A stretch of 63,643 bases of DNA from Akkermansia sp. (GTDB lineage Bacteria; Verrucomicrobiota; Verrucomicrobiia; Verrucomicrobiales; Akkermansiaceae), in contig JAUNHW010000014.1 in assembly GCA_030523775.1 (NCBI GenBank), positions 1 through 63,643 of the forward strand, given 5' to 3'. The notes beneath the pieces were generated by a model. That model was not told the origin of the DNA. It was given only the letters and a program-made list of their open reading frames with translations, and ran no database searches. Made by a program: the position numbers and the translations under genes. Positions 20,101 to 27,887 of the stretch are shown one piece after another. Numbering within the stretch: position 1 is the stretch's first letter; the number at the start of each line of letters is the position of its first letter.

Positions 20101-21005
20101 ATGTGAACGTCACCAGCCTGACGGTGGCGCAGGGCAAGACCGTCAAGTTCGAGGCCGGGTTCACCTCCAAGGATGAATTCAAGCTCAACCCGGACACCTC
20201 CATTGCGCAGCCCGACGTGATCACGCAGGAGGTGGAGTTCGCCGCGGATGAAGGCGGCGTAAAGGTCACCAATAAGGGCAGCCAGGCCGCCGCCTATTCC
20301 ACAGGGAACGCCGACATGCTGGTGCATGCGGACACGCTTTCCAAGACGGGCACGGGTGATGTCACGGTCAACAACCAGCTTGAAATCCTGGATGTGGTCA
20401 ACACCACGGGCGGCAAGCTCACCCTCTCTGCGGACGAGGTGCTGGAGCTGCGCGACATGACCATCACCGGGCAAACCGCAGCGGTGGAGGTGCTGGACAG
20501 GGAGAAGGAGGGCCAGGAAGCCAAGGTGAGCATCGGCGGCACGTTGACGGCCGGTGGCGGCACGCTCCTGGCCAACCTGGAGCTGCAGGACGGCGCCACG
20601 CTGGATGTGGACGGCCAGATCATGACCCTGGGCAGCGAGCTCACGCTGGGCAACAACCTCTACCTGGACGCCGCCACCATGCGGGCGATGGATGCCCTGG
20701 AAGTGGGGCAGACCCACTACATCATCCGCAACGCCAATGGCACGGACATCACCTATACGGAAGATTACAACGGTGCCTGGTACGGCTCCCTCTTCAACCG
20801 CGTGTCCGATGAGACGGACAACGCATACCGCCTGATGGGCGACTACACGATTGTGACCACGCCCAACCAGGTGGGCTTCTACAAGGTGAGCGACACCCCG
20901 GAACCCACCACGGGAACCCTGAGCCTGCTGGCGCTTTGCGCGCTTGCAGCAAGGCGCCGCAGGTGCAACTACTTGACGATTTACAATTTACAATTTACAA
21001 TTTAG
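17127..21005 (+). CDS. SGNH esterase fused to beta-repeat region with PEP-CTERM signal
   Basis: 1292 residues. After a signal peptide (about residues 1-22, ending AHA-DD) comes an SGNH hydrolase with YVGDSITHG, GTNDL and DGLHPNAQGE blocks, closely similar to the upstream gene, then the same small beta domain, then about 750 residues of Gly/Ser/Thr-rich beta repeats. A module starting at Trp836 (WSGTV) also occurs twice in the 3684-residue protein. PEP at 1258-1260, a hydrophobic stretch and RRRR at 1276-1279 form the sorting signal. Thirteen residues then follow (CNYLTIYN...) that are translated from a 7-bp DNA repeat array, so the natural end appears to have been overwritten. Likely a cell-surface glycan esterase. 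Confidence 0.85.
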   Translation: MKLRLSRYLAAALLASLATAHADDPVTFGADLGNVMYVGDSITHGVNAASWRWSMHKIFVDNGISYDENGFKAGNSSGGVGLDASYGGRAFENVHSAEASGDAFEIIGRAKRGSGHYGNSNIYNWLGVDKELTVRGSSTGSYTGTVTDHVDTFLMLIGTNDLLSAHTNDATAIAGYASDDLVKDISDIYGVMQQADPGSKLVLLSIPCWTDHANNTSDAVHQAVVTANNKIKTWADSQTGVTYVDVNTGLIDVSSSKPFWGPRAFFNNPTSDGLHPNAQGEIIIAGNVARAMGYAGRTVGLDRADATTPKTDWGGIEAPLTVTSSAYTVEGASFNIADGCTVDFNAVYGNGDTGGWDSTNAFSITVGDGAHTGTLSLTEAYVKWGDKLLYCRDNSVVSADNLRIAYVNPSVNATDNVSAGYYVWLGDQLIGEGLMATTGDFNGIRMQSTGVNTTVSSLTWSDTAYAPTTTAYWNEAGAFKLEQSNPMPSHDNTPMPSGVDYSHATPLSGQTAITSQNAGQFSGTAVVELTRNGGWFAVCNATTTLDIKAEFNGRTSVNNLFAVQGGTTTGNILVDVKNATLNQGTYSNVSAALAGTYGGGNVTGCFSAYIENSTLNGDMVGGAINGSGKIGSVNFIVNSGTVNGSIYGGSKTSGTVGNVAITINGGTITGSVNGGGTGGTVTGNADILIRGGVIKGDVNGGSVGGTSTVTVEGNLASIGGAITANKVVLKDVSATPYPDGFDKYAGTVTATDTVTLDNYRVESAPVSVVAKNLALVNGSKASLNSATLTGNGSINLAAGTELSAQSITCSGATRLTGAGTLAVTGVPANLSVDSAWSGTVRVSDTYVENLEFDKLAQGDSILELNGFSGWNKNWNGSNTQNIRLTDSGSKVAWENGAYSRDPYEGVYSGDWSGEGTLVMYANNSGTRHTSATFTGDISEWSGKLLFRTNYDASDLALKFGGKVDEVNAEIGFYGTGGIINMTVESDVTFTKDVNVTSLTVAQGKTVKFEAGFTSKDEFKLNPDTSIAQPDVITQEVEFAADEGGVKVTNKGSQAAAYSTGNADMLVHADTLSKTGTGDVTVNNQLEILDVVNTTGGKLTLSADEVLELRDMTITGQTAAVEVLDREKEGQEAKVSIGGTLTAGGGTLLANLELQDGATLDVDGQIMTLGSELTLGNNLYLDAATMRAMDALEVGQTHYIIRNANGTDITYTEDYNGAWYGSLFNRVSDETDNAYRLMGDYTIVTTPNQVGFYKVSDTPEPTTGTLSLLALCALAARRRRCNYLTIYNLQFTI
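20978..21005. repeat. 7-bp tandem repeat array reading into the surface-protein stop
   Basis: GATTTAC, AATTTAC, AATTTAC, AATTTAG in exact 28-bp register; the last unit supplies the TAG stop. A GC-rich core-like sequence (GGTTCCGCCTTCGC with an AGCTTCGGCG half) follows at about 21011-21040. Confidence 0.75.
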
Positions 21006-21063
21006 TAAGTTAGGTTCCGCCTTCGCTAAAGCTTCGGCGTGACAAGGCGCCGCGAAGATTATC

Positions 21064-21096
21064 AAGGCCCGTCCGGCATGCTGCCGGACGGGCCTT
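21064..21096 (+). terminator. Rho-independent-like terminator
   Basis: A perfect 14-bp stem (AAGGCCCGTCCGGC / GCCGGACGGGCCTT) with a 5-nt loop followed by CCTTTG. It ends the SGNH/PEP-CTERM transcript. The remaining gap to 21183 shows nothing further. Confidence 0.75.
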
Positions 21097-21183
21097 CCTT
21101 TGGGCGCAAAGCGCGTGACAACGCATTGGAGACGTCTCCATGCTCCCCACATGTGCCGTGTGCCATGATTCCCGTTTCCCATC

Positions 21184-21212
21184 TTTACATGCGCGGCGCA
21201 TGGGAGTATGCT
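21184..21212 (+). promoter_or_regulatory. Leaderless promoter of family-10-like glycosidase
   Basis: TTTACA (21184-21189), 17-nt spacer, TATGCT (21207-21212). The start ATG at 21220 is 7 nt downstream of the -10. Confidence 0.7.
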
Positions 21213-21219
21213 GGGCGGC

Positions 21220-22635
21220 ATGAAGAAGCTGATACTGGCGATGCTGCTGGCGGCGGCGCAGGTGCTGCAGGCGTGGCAGCAGGTGAACGAGAACGCGCCG
21301 GAACCGGTGCGGGAGTTCCGCGCGGCCTGGGTATCCACGGTGTTCAACCTGGATTGGCCCTCGCGCGCGGGCCTGGCCGCCTCTGCGCAGCAGGCGGAGC
21401 TCGTGCGCATCATCCAGACCGCGCAGAAGCTGCACCTCAACGCCATCATCCTGCAGGTGCGCCCCACGGCGGATGCCCTGTACAACTCCTCCATAGAGCC
21501 GTGGAGCGGCTGGCTGAGCGGCCCCGGCGCAAACCCGGGGTATGATCCGCTGGCACTCGCCTGTGCAGAGGCCCACAAGCGCGGTATCGAGGTGCATGCG
21601 TGGTTCAACCCGTTCCGCGCCACGGTGAGCGGCAAGCCCGTGGGCCGCGGCCATGTTTCCCAGCGCTATCCCAACCTGCTGCTGCGCGCCGGCGGCACCA
21701 CCATGCTCAACCCCAGCGCCTCCGCCGCGCAGAGCCACGTGCAGAAGGTTATCCTGGATGTGGTGCGCCGCTACAACATTGATGGCGTGCACCTGGACGA
21801 CTATTTCTACCCCTACCCGCCCAACCACAACGTGGCGGACGGCCGCACGCCCGCCCAGCGCCGCGCCGCCATAGATTCCTTCGTCTACTCCCTCTACCGC
21901 AAGATTAAATCGGAAAAGCCCTATGTGCGCTTCGGCATCAGCCCCTTCGGCATCTGGCAGCCGGGCTACCCCGCGGGCGTGCAGGCCGGTGTGAACGCAT
22001 ACGAGCACCTGGCGTGCGATGCCCGCAAGTGGCTCGCCAACGGCTGGGTGGACTACCTGGCCCCGCAGCTCTACTGGCCCTGCCAGGGCCCGCAGAGCTT
22101 CCCCGCCCTCATGCAGTGGTGGAGCGCGCAGAACCCCGCACGCCCCGTCTGGCCCGGCATTGCCACCGTGCGCATCGGCGGCAGGGAGTTCGGCGGCCGC
22201 GGGGCAGGGGAGATTGTGCAGCAAATCGGCTACTCCCGCAAATTCGCCCGCCAGGGCAGCGGCCAGCTCTTCTGGAGCTGGAAATCCATTGGCTCCAACA
22301 AGGGCGGCATCCAGGCGGAGCTGCTCAAGCTCTACCCCACGCTCGCCCTGCCGCCCGCCATGCCCTGGTGCGGTTCCGCCGCACCCGCACGCCCAGCCGT
22401 GCAGGGCGCTGATACCCCGCAGGGCTGCGCCCTGGCCTGGTCCCCCGCCTCCAATGTGCGCAAGTGGGTCATCCAGGTGGGTTCCCGCGGCCGCTGGTGG
22501 ACCATGTACATCCTGCCCGGCAACTGCACCCGCATCACCCTGCCCGCCAAGGTGGCCCGCAGCTGCGACCGCATTGCCGTGCGCCCCGTTTCCGCCACCG
22601 GCGTGAGCGGTGTCCCGGGGGTCATCCGCCGCTGA
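21220..22635 (+). CDS. Secreted family-10-like glycosyl hydrolase (GHL10/YngK-type)
   Basis: 471 residues. The signal peptide is MKKLILAMLLAAAQVLQA. Residues about 25-330 match the GHL10 (DUF187) family of predicted extracellular glycoside hydrolases: REFRAAWVSTV at the start, QVRPTADALY, HAWFNPFR, and IDGVHLDDYFYPYP, whose Asp pair is a candidate catalytic site. The C-terminal 90 residues form a small fibronectin-like beta domain. A role in surface or peptidoglycan-related glycan breakdown is inferred from the family, and no substrate can be assigned. An in-frame ATG at 21208 lies inside the -10 hexamer and is rejected as the start. Followed by its own unit, with the sugar porter downstream having a separate promoter. 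Confidence 0.85.
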   Translation: MKKLILAMLLAAAQVLQAWQQVNENAPEPVREFRAAWVSTVFNLDWPSRAGLAASAQQAELVRIIQTAQKLHLNAIILQVRPTADALYNSSIEPWSGWLSGPGANPGYDPLALACAEAHKRGIEVHAWFNPFRATVSGKPVGRGHVSQRYPNLLLRAGGTTMLNPSASAAQSHVQKVILDVVRRYNIDGVHLDDYFYPYPPNHNVADGRTPAQRRAAIDSFVYSLYRKIKSEKPYVRFGISPFGIWQPGYPAGVQAGVNAYEHLACDARKWLANGWVDYLAPQLYWPCQGPQSFPALMQWWSAQNPARPVWPGIATVRIGGREFGGRGAGEIVQQIGYSRKFARQGSGQLFWSWKSIGSNKGGIQAELLKLYPTLALPPAMPWCGSAAPARPAVQGADTPQGCALAWSPASNVRKWVIQVGSRGRWWTMYILPGNCTRITLPAKVARSCDRIAVRPVSATGVSGVPGVIRR

Positions 22636-22664
22636 TGCGGCGGGCGGATATCCGAATTTTGGTG

Positions 22665-22692
22665 TTGCCACGGCGGCTGGGAGTGGTATAAT
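22665..22692 (+). promoter_or_regulatory. Leaderless consensus promoter of sugar porter
   Basis: TTGCCA (22665-22670), 16-nt spacer, TATAAT (22687-22692). The ATG at 22702 follows after 9 nt. Confidence 0.8.
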
Positions 22693-22701
22693 GCACGCGT
22701 T

Positions 22702-24687
22702 ATGAGTACAGACTCTCCCAAGGCGGAATTGCCCGCCTCTGTGAAACGTTATGCCTGGTACCTGATGTTCATGGCAGGGCTGGGCGGCCTCCTGTACGGT
22801 ATCGACGTAGGCGTGATTGCCGCCGCGCTGCCGTACATAGAAAAGACCTCCACGTACACGCTGGGCCAGCTTTCCAGCGTGGTGGCCGCCGTGCTGCTCG
22901 GCTCGGTGATATCCTCGCTCTTCGCCGGAATGCTGGCGGAGTGGCTGGGGCGCCGCAAGGTCATCATCATTTCCGCCTTGCTCTTCACGCTGAGCATCCC
23001 GGTCATCTGCTTCTCCAACAACGTGTACTGGATGCTCATGCTGGGCCGTATCCTGCAGGGCGCCTCCGCCGGCCTGGTTGGCGTGGTGGTGCCCATGTAC
23101 CTGGCGGAATGCCTGGATGCGCAGTCCCGCGGCAAGGGCACGGGCATGTTCCAGTTCCTGCTGACGGTGGGCTTGGTGTTTGCGGCCGTGGTGGGCATTG
23201 CCACCACGGCGTGGGTGGGCGCCGCCACGGACGTGACGGTTTCGCTTGCAGACAAGTCCATGGCGTGGAAGACGATCTTCTGGTGCTCCGCGCTGCCGGG
23301 TCTCATCCTGTTCATCGGCGCGTTCAAGCTGAAGGAATCCCCGCGCTGGCTGTACCGCCGCGGTCGCGAGGACGAGGCTCTCATCTCGCTTGCCGCCAAC
23401 AACGGCGAGGAGGCCGCCAAGGAAATTTTGGCGGAGATGAAGGCTGCCGACAAGGCCGAGGAAGAGCAGAAGGCCCAGATGAAGGAGGCAGCCAAGGGAG
23501 ATTCCCTCTTCCAGCGCAAGTATGTGATACCCTTTATCCTGGCCGTGGTGGTGCTCGCCTGCACCCAGGCCACCGGCATCAACTCCGTGCTGAACTACTC
23601 CGTCAAGATTTTCCAGCAGGCCGGCCTTGAGGGCGAGACCGCCAACATCGCAGACCTTGCCATCAAGGTGGTCAACATGCTCATGACCATTGTGGCCGTG
23701 ACCCTGGTGGACAAGAAGGGCCGCACCTTCCTGCTCAAGATGGGCACGCTGGGCATCATTGTGGGCCTGGCCGGCGTGGGTGCCATGTTCCTCTCCCTTG
23801 AAAGCGGCCGCACGGACGTGACCGAGTACGTGCAGCAGCAGGTGAAGGACGACGCCTACCTCAAGGTCTCCGTGGAGGATGCCGTGCGCTCCGCCAATAC
23901 GGCGGTCGCTCCCGGCCTGCAGCTTATTGTCACCTACCAGCAGGGAGAGGACACCAACCAGATTGTCAACGAGCACTTTGACCGCGCCGCCGCCGTGGCG
24001 CAGGTGAAGGAGGCTTCCGCCCTGGACTACGAGGACACCGCCATGGGCGCCGTGGATGTGGAGGCCGCCCGCAAGGCGTACGAGGAGAGCATGAAGGCCG
24101 AGCAGGCCGACACCGTGGCCGAGGCCAAGGCCGAGACCCTCTCCGACAAGATCCGCATGGGCGAGATTCAGGTGCAGTGGAAGGATGACGCCCAGCAGGC
24201 CACCACCATCAAGACTATCCAGCAGCTGGAGAGCAATGGCGACCGCGCCATCATCGCCCCCGCCTTCGCCATGAACGACCAAGGCGTGGCAGAGGTGCAG
24301 AAGCTGGAAATCAAGCGCGCTGAAATCGGCATGAAGCCCACGCAGATGGTGGGCTGGTTCGTGACCGGGTTCTTCGTGGTGTTCATCGCGTTCTACGCGG
24401 CGGGCCCCGGCGTGTGCGTGTGGCTGGCGCTCTCCGAGCTGATGCCCACGCGCATCCGCGCCAACGGCATGGCCATTGCCCTGCTCATCAACCAGCTCGT
24501 CTCCACCACCATTGCAGGCACCTTCCTGCCGTGGGTGGGCGCGTACGGCTACTCCAGCGTGTTCTTCACCCTGGCAGGCTTCACGGTGATCTACTTCATC
24601 ACCGCCGCCTTCTTCATGCCGGAGACCAAGGGCCGCACCCTGGAGGAAATCGAAAAGTACTTCACCACCGGCAAGATGCCAGAGTGA
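22702..24687 (+). CDS. MFS sugar porter with a ~175-residue extracytoplasmic insertion
   Basis: 661 residues against about 450-480 for the sugar-porter family. Family motifs are intact: GRRKVIIIS in loop 2-3, ESPRWLYRRGR after TM6, a TQATGINSVLNY motif in TM7, DKKGR in loop 8-9, and PETKGRTLEEIE after TM12. Between TM9 and TM10 (residues about 367-545) there is a charged, mostly helical insertion rich in Glu, Ala and Gln with no membrane segments. By topology it should face the periplasm. The role is proton-coupled or facilitated hexose/pentose uptake, with the sugar unknown. Its position next to a secreted glycosidase fits glycan use. The insertion might bind substrate, contact another envelope protein, or act as a spacer. 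Confidence 0.88.
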   Translation: MSTDSPKAELPASVKRYAWYLMFMAGLGGLLYGIDVGVIAAALPYIEKTSTYTLGQLSSVVAAVLLGSVISSLFAGMLAEWLGRRKVIIISALLFTLSIPVICFSNNVYWMLMLGRILQGASAGLVGVVVPMYLAECLDAQSRGKGTGMFQFLLTVGLVFAAVVGIATTAWVGAATDVTVSLADKSMAWKTIFWCSALPGLILFIGAFKLKESPRWLYRRGREDEALISLAANNGEEAAKEILAEMKAADKAEEEQKAQMKEAAKGDSLFQRKYVIPFILAVVVLACTQATGINSVLNYSVKIFQQAGLEGETANIADLAIKVVNMLMTIVAVTLVDKKGRTFLLKMGTLGIIVGLAGVGAMFLSLESGRTDVTEYVQQQVKDDAYLKVSVEDAVRSANTAVAPGLQLIVTYQQGEDTNQIVNEHFDRAAAVAQVKEASALDYEDTAMGAVDVEAARKAYEESMKAEQADTVAEAKAETLSDKIRMGEIQVQWKDDAQQATTIKTIQQLESNGDRAIIAPAFAMNDQGVAEVQKLEIKRAEIGMKPTQMVGWFVTGFFVVFIAFYAAGPGVCVWLALSELMPTRIRANGMAIALLINQLVSTTIAGTFLPWVGAYGYSSVFFTLAGFTVIYFITAAFFMPETKGRTLEEIEKYFTTGKMPE

Positions 24688-24711
24688 TTGAAGCCTGACA
24701 ATTGATTTATC

Positions 24712-24740
24712 CAGCCCGCGCGGTCCCGCCGCGCGGGCTG
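24712..24740 (+). terminator. Terminator of sugar porter
   Basis: A 12-bp stem (CAGCCCGCGCGG / CCGCGCGGGCTG) with loop TCCCG, followed by CTTGTTT. Confidence 0.75.
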
Positions 24741-24770
24741 CTTGTTTCATCCGCTCACCGTACATCTGGC

Positions 24771-24799
24771 TTTACACTGCGGGAGCAATTCTGTACAAT
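24771..24799 (+). promoter_or_regulatory. Leaderless promoter of the PBP-barrel-NRPS operon
   Basis: TTTACA (24771-24776), 17-nt spacer, TACAAT (24794-24799). The GTG start is at 24806, 6 nt past the -10. No other promoter of comparable quality was seen before 32086, so it may drive all five genes. Confidence 0.75.
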
Positions 24800-24805
24800 A
24801 GCCGC

Positions 24806-27067
24806 GTGAAGCTCCGTACCCAATTCATCGCTCTTTTGGCGGCTGCGGCATTGCTTGCCCCGGCCCAGGCGGCCCCGCGTGTTCCGCTGGTGAACGACGA
24901 CACCGCCGAGGAGGTGGGCGAGGACGAGTTGGAGGAGACCGTGGAGACGGTGCAGCTGGGCGGTGAGGACCGCATGCCCGCCATTCAGGAGGGCGTGGGA
25001 GAGGCGGATGCCTATGAGCGCACGGCAGACCCCAACGCGCCCACCCGCGTGCGCGTGCAGGAGGGCGCGGACGAGAGCTCCCAGCAGGGCATGCCCTTGA
25101 AGGACACCGCTGCCGTGCTGGATGTCTCCACGCCGGACCCCTCGCGCGTGGCGTACGCGGGCACGCGGCGTAACGCGCGCACCATGTCGCTGACCGTTCC
25201 GGGGCCGCGCGGGATGATAACGGACCGCAACGGCGAGGTGATGGCCACCTCCGAGGTGGCGTACCAGCCGTCCATCCTGTTCAACCAGCTGGAGGACGAG
25301 AGCGATGCCGCCATTGTGGCGGTGGGGCGGCGCGTGATGGCGGATTTTTCCAAGCTGGGCATCAAGGTGTTGGAGAAGACGGATGAGCAGCTTATCGACC
25401 ACTACCGGCACCGCCGCTGGCTGCGCCTGCCCATAGGCCCCATCCTGCGGGAATCCCAGGTGGCCGCCCTGCGCAGCAAGATAGACAAGATCAAGCACGG
25501 CCAGCTCACGGCCCTCTACATCCGCAACTATCCCGCCAAGGAATCCGCCTGCCATATCCTGGGCTACACCGGGGCCAGCGCCAAGCTGCCCACGGGTCCC
25601 ATCAACCACAACGACCCCATCTTTGCACGCCAGGAGGGCCGCTCCGGCCTGGAGCAGCAGTTCGACAAGCAGCTCACGGGCCAGCCCGGCATCTGGCGGC
25701 TCATGTTTGACGAGCAGGGCAACAAAATCCTGGATGAACTGCAGGTGAAGCCCAAGCCCGGCGGCACGGTGGTGACCACGCTCAACCTGGAATGGCAGCG
25801 CGCCGCAGAGGAGGCCCTGCGCAAGAACACGCGCGGCCGCGGCGCCTTTGTGCTGGTGGATGTGAACACGGGAGAGGTGCTGGTGCTCGCTTCCGTGCCC
25901 AATTTCGACCCCAACGCCTTCATCCCCGCCATCTCACAGGAGGACTACGACAAGCTGCGCAACGACAAGAACACCCCGCTGGTGTCCCGCGCCTTTGCGG
26001 GCGTCTACCCGCCGGCCTCCACCTTCAAGACCATCACGGTGGCCGCCGCCCTGCGCTACGGCGTTATCAAGGAGAACACGCGCATCTACTGCCCCTGGTC
26101 CATCCGCATCGGCAACCACGAGTTCCACAACGCCAGCAAGTTTGTGGGAGATCTGGACTGCGTGGGCGCCATCCAGCTTTCCAACAACCCCTTCATGTAC
26201 CAGGTGGCCGCCACGCGCACCCCGCGCCTGGGTTCCCGCCTGTGCGAGGCCGCACGCCGCTTCGGCTACGGGCGCGTCACCGGGCTCCCGCTGCCGGACA
26301 AGGCGGGCAACGTGCCGGATGAATCCTGGATGCACCGCAACTACGGCCGCGGCTACGCCCCGGGAGATTTCGCCAACATGGCCATAGGCCAGGGTGCCAT
26401 CCTGGCCACGCCGCTGCAGGTGGCGCACGCCATCTCCGGCATTGCGAACGGCAGCTACCTGCCGCGCCTGCAGATGGTGCGTCAGGTGCTGGATTCCCGC
26501 GGCAACGTGGTGTACCAGTTCCAACCCGGCGCGGACAATTCCCTGAAGGAGTACGCCGCCGCGCTGGAGGTGGTGCGCAAGGGTATGCGCGCCGTGGTGG
26601 AGGGGGGCACGGGCCACCGCGCCGCACTCAGCTATGTTTCCAACGCCGGCAAGACCGGCACCGCCCAGTGGGGCAAGAAATCCGACGACTGCCGCCTGGC
26701 GTGGTTCGCGGGTTTCATCCCTGCGGACAACCCGCGCTTCGCCTATGCCGCCCTGTACGAGGGGCTGCCGCACCAGCGCATCTCCGGCGGCCACATGGCT
26801 GCAGCCATTGTGCGCGCCTTCTTTGAAAAGGTGCGCCCCAGCATGAAGAAGGCGCTCGCGGAGCAGACCGGCAAGCTCACCGGCAAGGCCGCCGGCGAGG
26901 ACGAGGTGGTGCAGGATATCGAGGTTATCGATGAGGAGGCCGCTGCCGCCCTGGAGGCCGAGGAGAAGGCCCGCCAGGAGACGGAGGCCGAGGAGAAGGC
27001 CAAGGTGGAGCAGCAGCAGCGCCGCCAGCAGCGCTCCGGCTGGGACGACGGACGCTCCCGCGATTAA
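24806..27067 (+). CDS. Penicillin-binding-protein-2-type transpeptidase with cleavable-looking signal peptide
   Basis: 753 residues. The C-terminal domain (about 345-690) has all three transpeptidase motifs: S405-T-F-K408, S459-N-N461 and K616-T-G. Residues about 130-330 match the PBP dimerisation/N-terminal region (GPRGMITDRNGEVMA, EGRSGLEQQFD). Such class B PBPs cross-link peptidoglycan. The N-terminus is odd: it looks like a cleaved signal peptide (ALLAPAQA-AP) followed by an acidic, disordered stretch (about 26-125), not the usual uncleaved membrane anchor. The last 60 residues are a Glu/Ala/Arg/Gln-rich helix, predicted coiled coil. It starts at GTG immediately after its promoter and leads a closely spaced run of five genes. 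Confidence 0.88.
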   Translation: MKLRTQFIALLAAAALLAPAQAAPRVPLVNDDTAEEVGEDELEETVETVQLGGEDRMPAIQEGVGEADAYERTADPNAPTRVRVQEGADESSQQGMPLKDTAAVLDVSTPDPSRVAYAGTRRNARTMSLTVPGPRGMITDRNGEVMATSEVAYQPSILFNQLEDESDAAIVAVGRRVMADFSKLGIKVLEKTDEQLIDHYRHRRWLRLPIGPILRESQVAALRSKIDKIKHGQLTALYIRNYPAKESACHILGYTGASAKLPTGPINHNDPIFARQEGRSGLEQQFDKQLTGQPGIWRLMFDEQGNKILDELQVKPKPGGTVVTTLNLEWQRAAEEALRKNTRGRGAFVLVDVNTGEVLVLASVPNFDPNAFIPAISQEDYDKLRNDKNTPLVSRAFAGVYPPASTFKTITVAAALRYGVIKENTRIYCPWSIRIGNHEFHNASKFVGDLDCVGAIQLSNNPFMYQVAATRTPRLGSRLCEAARRFGYGRVTGLPLPDKAGNVPDESWMHRNYGRGYAPGDFANMAIGQGAILATPLQVAHAISGIANGSYLPRLQMVRQVLDSRGNVVYQFQPGADNSLKEYAAALEVVRKGMRAVVEGGTGHRAALSYVSNAGKTGTAQWGKKSDDCRLAWFAGFIPADNPRFAYAALYEGLPHQRISGGHMAAAIVRAFFEKVRPSMKKALAEQTGKLTGKAAGEDEVVQDIEVIDEEAAAALEAEEKARQETEAEEKAKVEQQQRRQQRSGWDDGRSRD

Positions 27068-27081
27068 AACTGCATTTCCCC

Positions 27082-27876
27082 ATGAAACGAACGCACCTGA
27101 CCAGCAGTCTGCTGTCCGCCTGCCTGTGCGCGGGCGCGCTGCACGCGGACGATTCTCTCATCAACCCCTGCTACGGACCGGACAAGCACGAGTTCTTCTC
27201 TGAAACCAACATCACCCGCGCCTTTCTCAGGTACCGGAACTACAAGGTGGACTACAACGCGGTCTGGCAAGGCTTCTACTACGGTTTGGGGGAAGAGTGG
27301 ACCCTCTGCGTGGGTGGAGCGGAGTATTGGTACAAGCACCGCCTCTATTTCGACGGCGACAGCCTGCGCTTCCACCTGCGCGACCAGGGTCTTTTCACCG
27401 GTGTGTGGTACTACCACACCTTCGGGGACAATGATGCGTACGGGCTGGAGGGTTACTACAACACCATACGCTCCATCGGCATCTCCACGGAAGCGTCGTA
27501 TACCCTCAACACATACTACTGCCACCGCTTCGAGTCCGTGGGAATCACCACCCAGCTGCGCTTCATGATGGACGCCCCCGTATCCCGGGGGCGCTACAAC
27601 GACCCCGTATACCACTATGAGCTGGCCGCCTACGCCAAGCTGGGGGAGAGCATGGGACTGCAGTGGCAGCTTTACGCCGAGCACGAAACTTCCACGGGCC
27701 AGGTGTGCGCCGCCTATTCCTGCGTGAGCATCGGCTACCAGTTCAACGACCACTTGGGGGTGATCTTCGGTGTCACCAACATGCTGCACGACTGGGGCAA
27801 GACGTGGCGCGGCATTCCGTACCTGCCCATGGACCGCGGCACGGCGTTTAACACAAGCATCCGAATCCTTTTCTGA
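27082..27876 (+). CDS. Outer-membrane beta-barrel protein, unknown function
   Basis: 264 residues. The signal peptide ends near residue 22 (LHADD). The mature chain alternates aromatic and polar residues in strand-like segments (for example WQGFYYGLGEEWTL, YELAAYAKLG, SIGYQF) and ends in ...SIRILF with a C-terminal Phe, the usual barrel-assembly signal. I do not recognise a named family. It begins 14 nt after the PBP stop and ends 11 nt before the NRPS start, so all three are probably co-transcribed. A distant look-alike is the 349-residue barrel at 59845-60894. It might be a channel or an outer-membrane partner for an operon product. Confidence 0.75.
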   Translation: MKRTHLTSSLLSACLCAGALHADDSLINPCYGPDKHEFFSETNITRAFLRYRNYKVDYNAVWQGFYYGLGEEWTLCVGGAEYWYKHRLYFDGDSLRFHLRDQGLFTGVWYYHTFGDNDAYGLEGYYNTIRSIGISTEASYTLNTYYCHRFESVGITTQLRFMMDAPVSRGRYNDPVYHYELAAYAKLGESMGLQWQLYAEHETSTGQVCAAYSCVSIGYQFNDHLGVIFGVTNMLHDWGKTWRGIPYLPMDRGTAFNTSIRILF

Positions 27877-27887
27877 CCAGCCCCACC

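Noticed and set aside
21010..24765. A 1251-codon antisense open frame opposite the glycosidase and sugar porter
   Set aside because: No recognisable domain, while the plus strand has two complete protein families with promoters and terminators.
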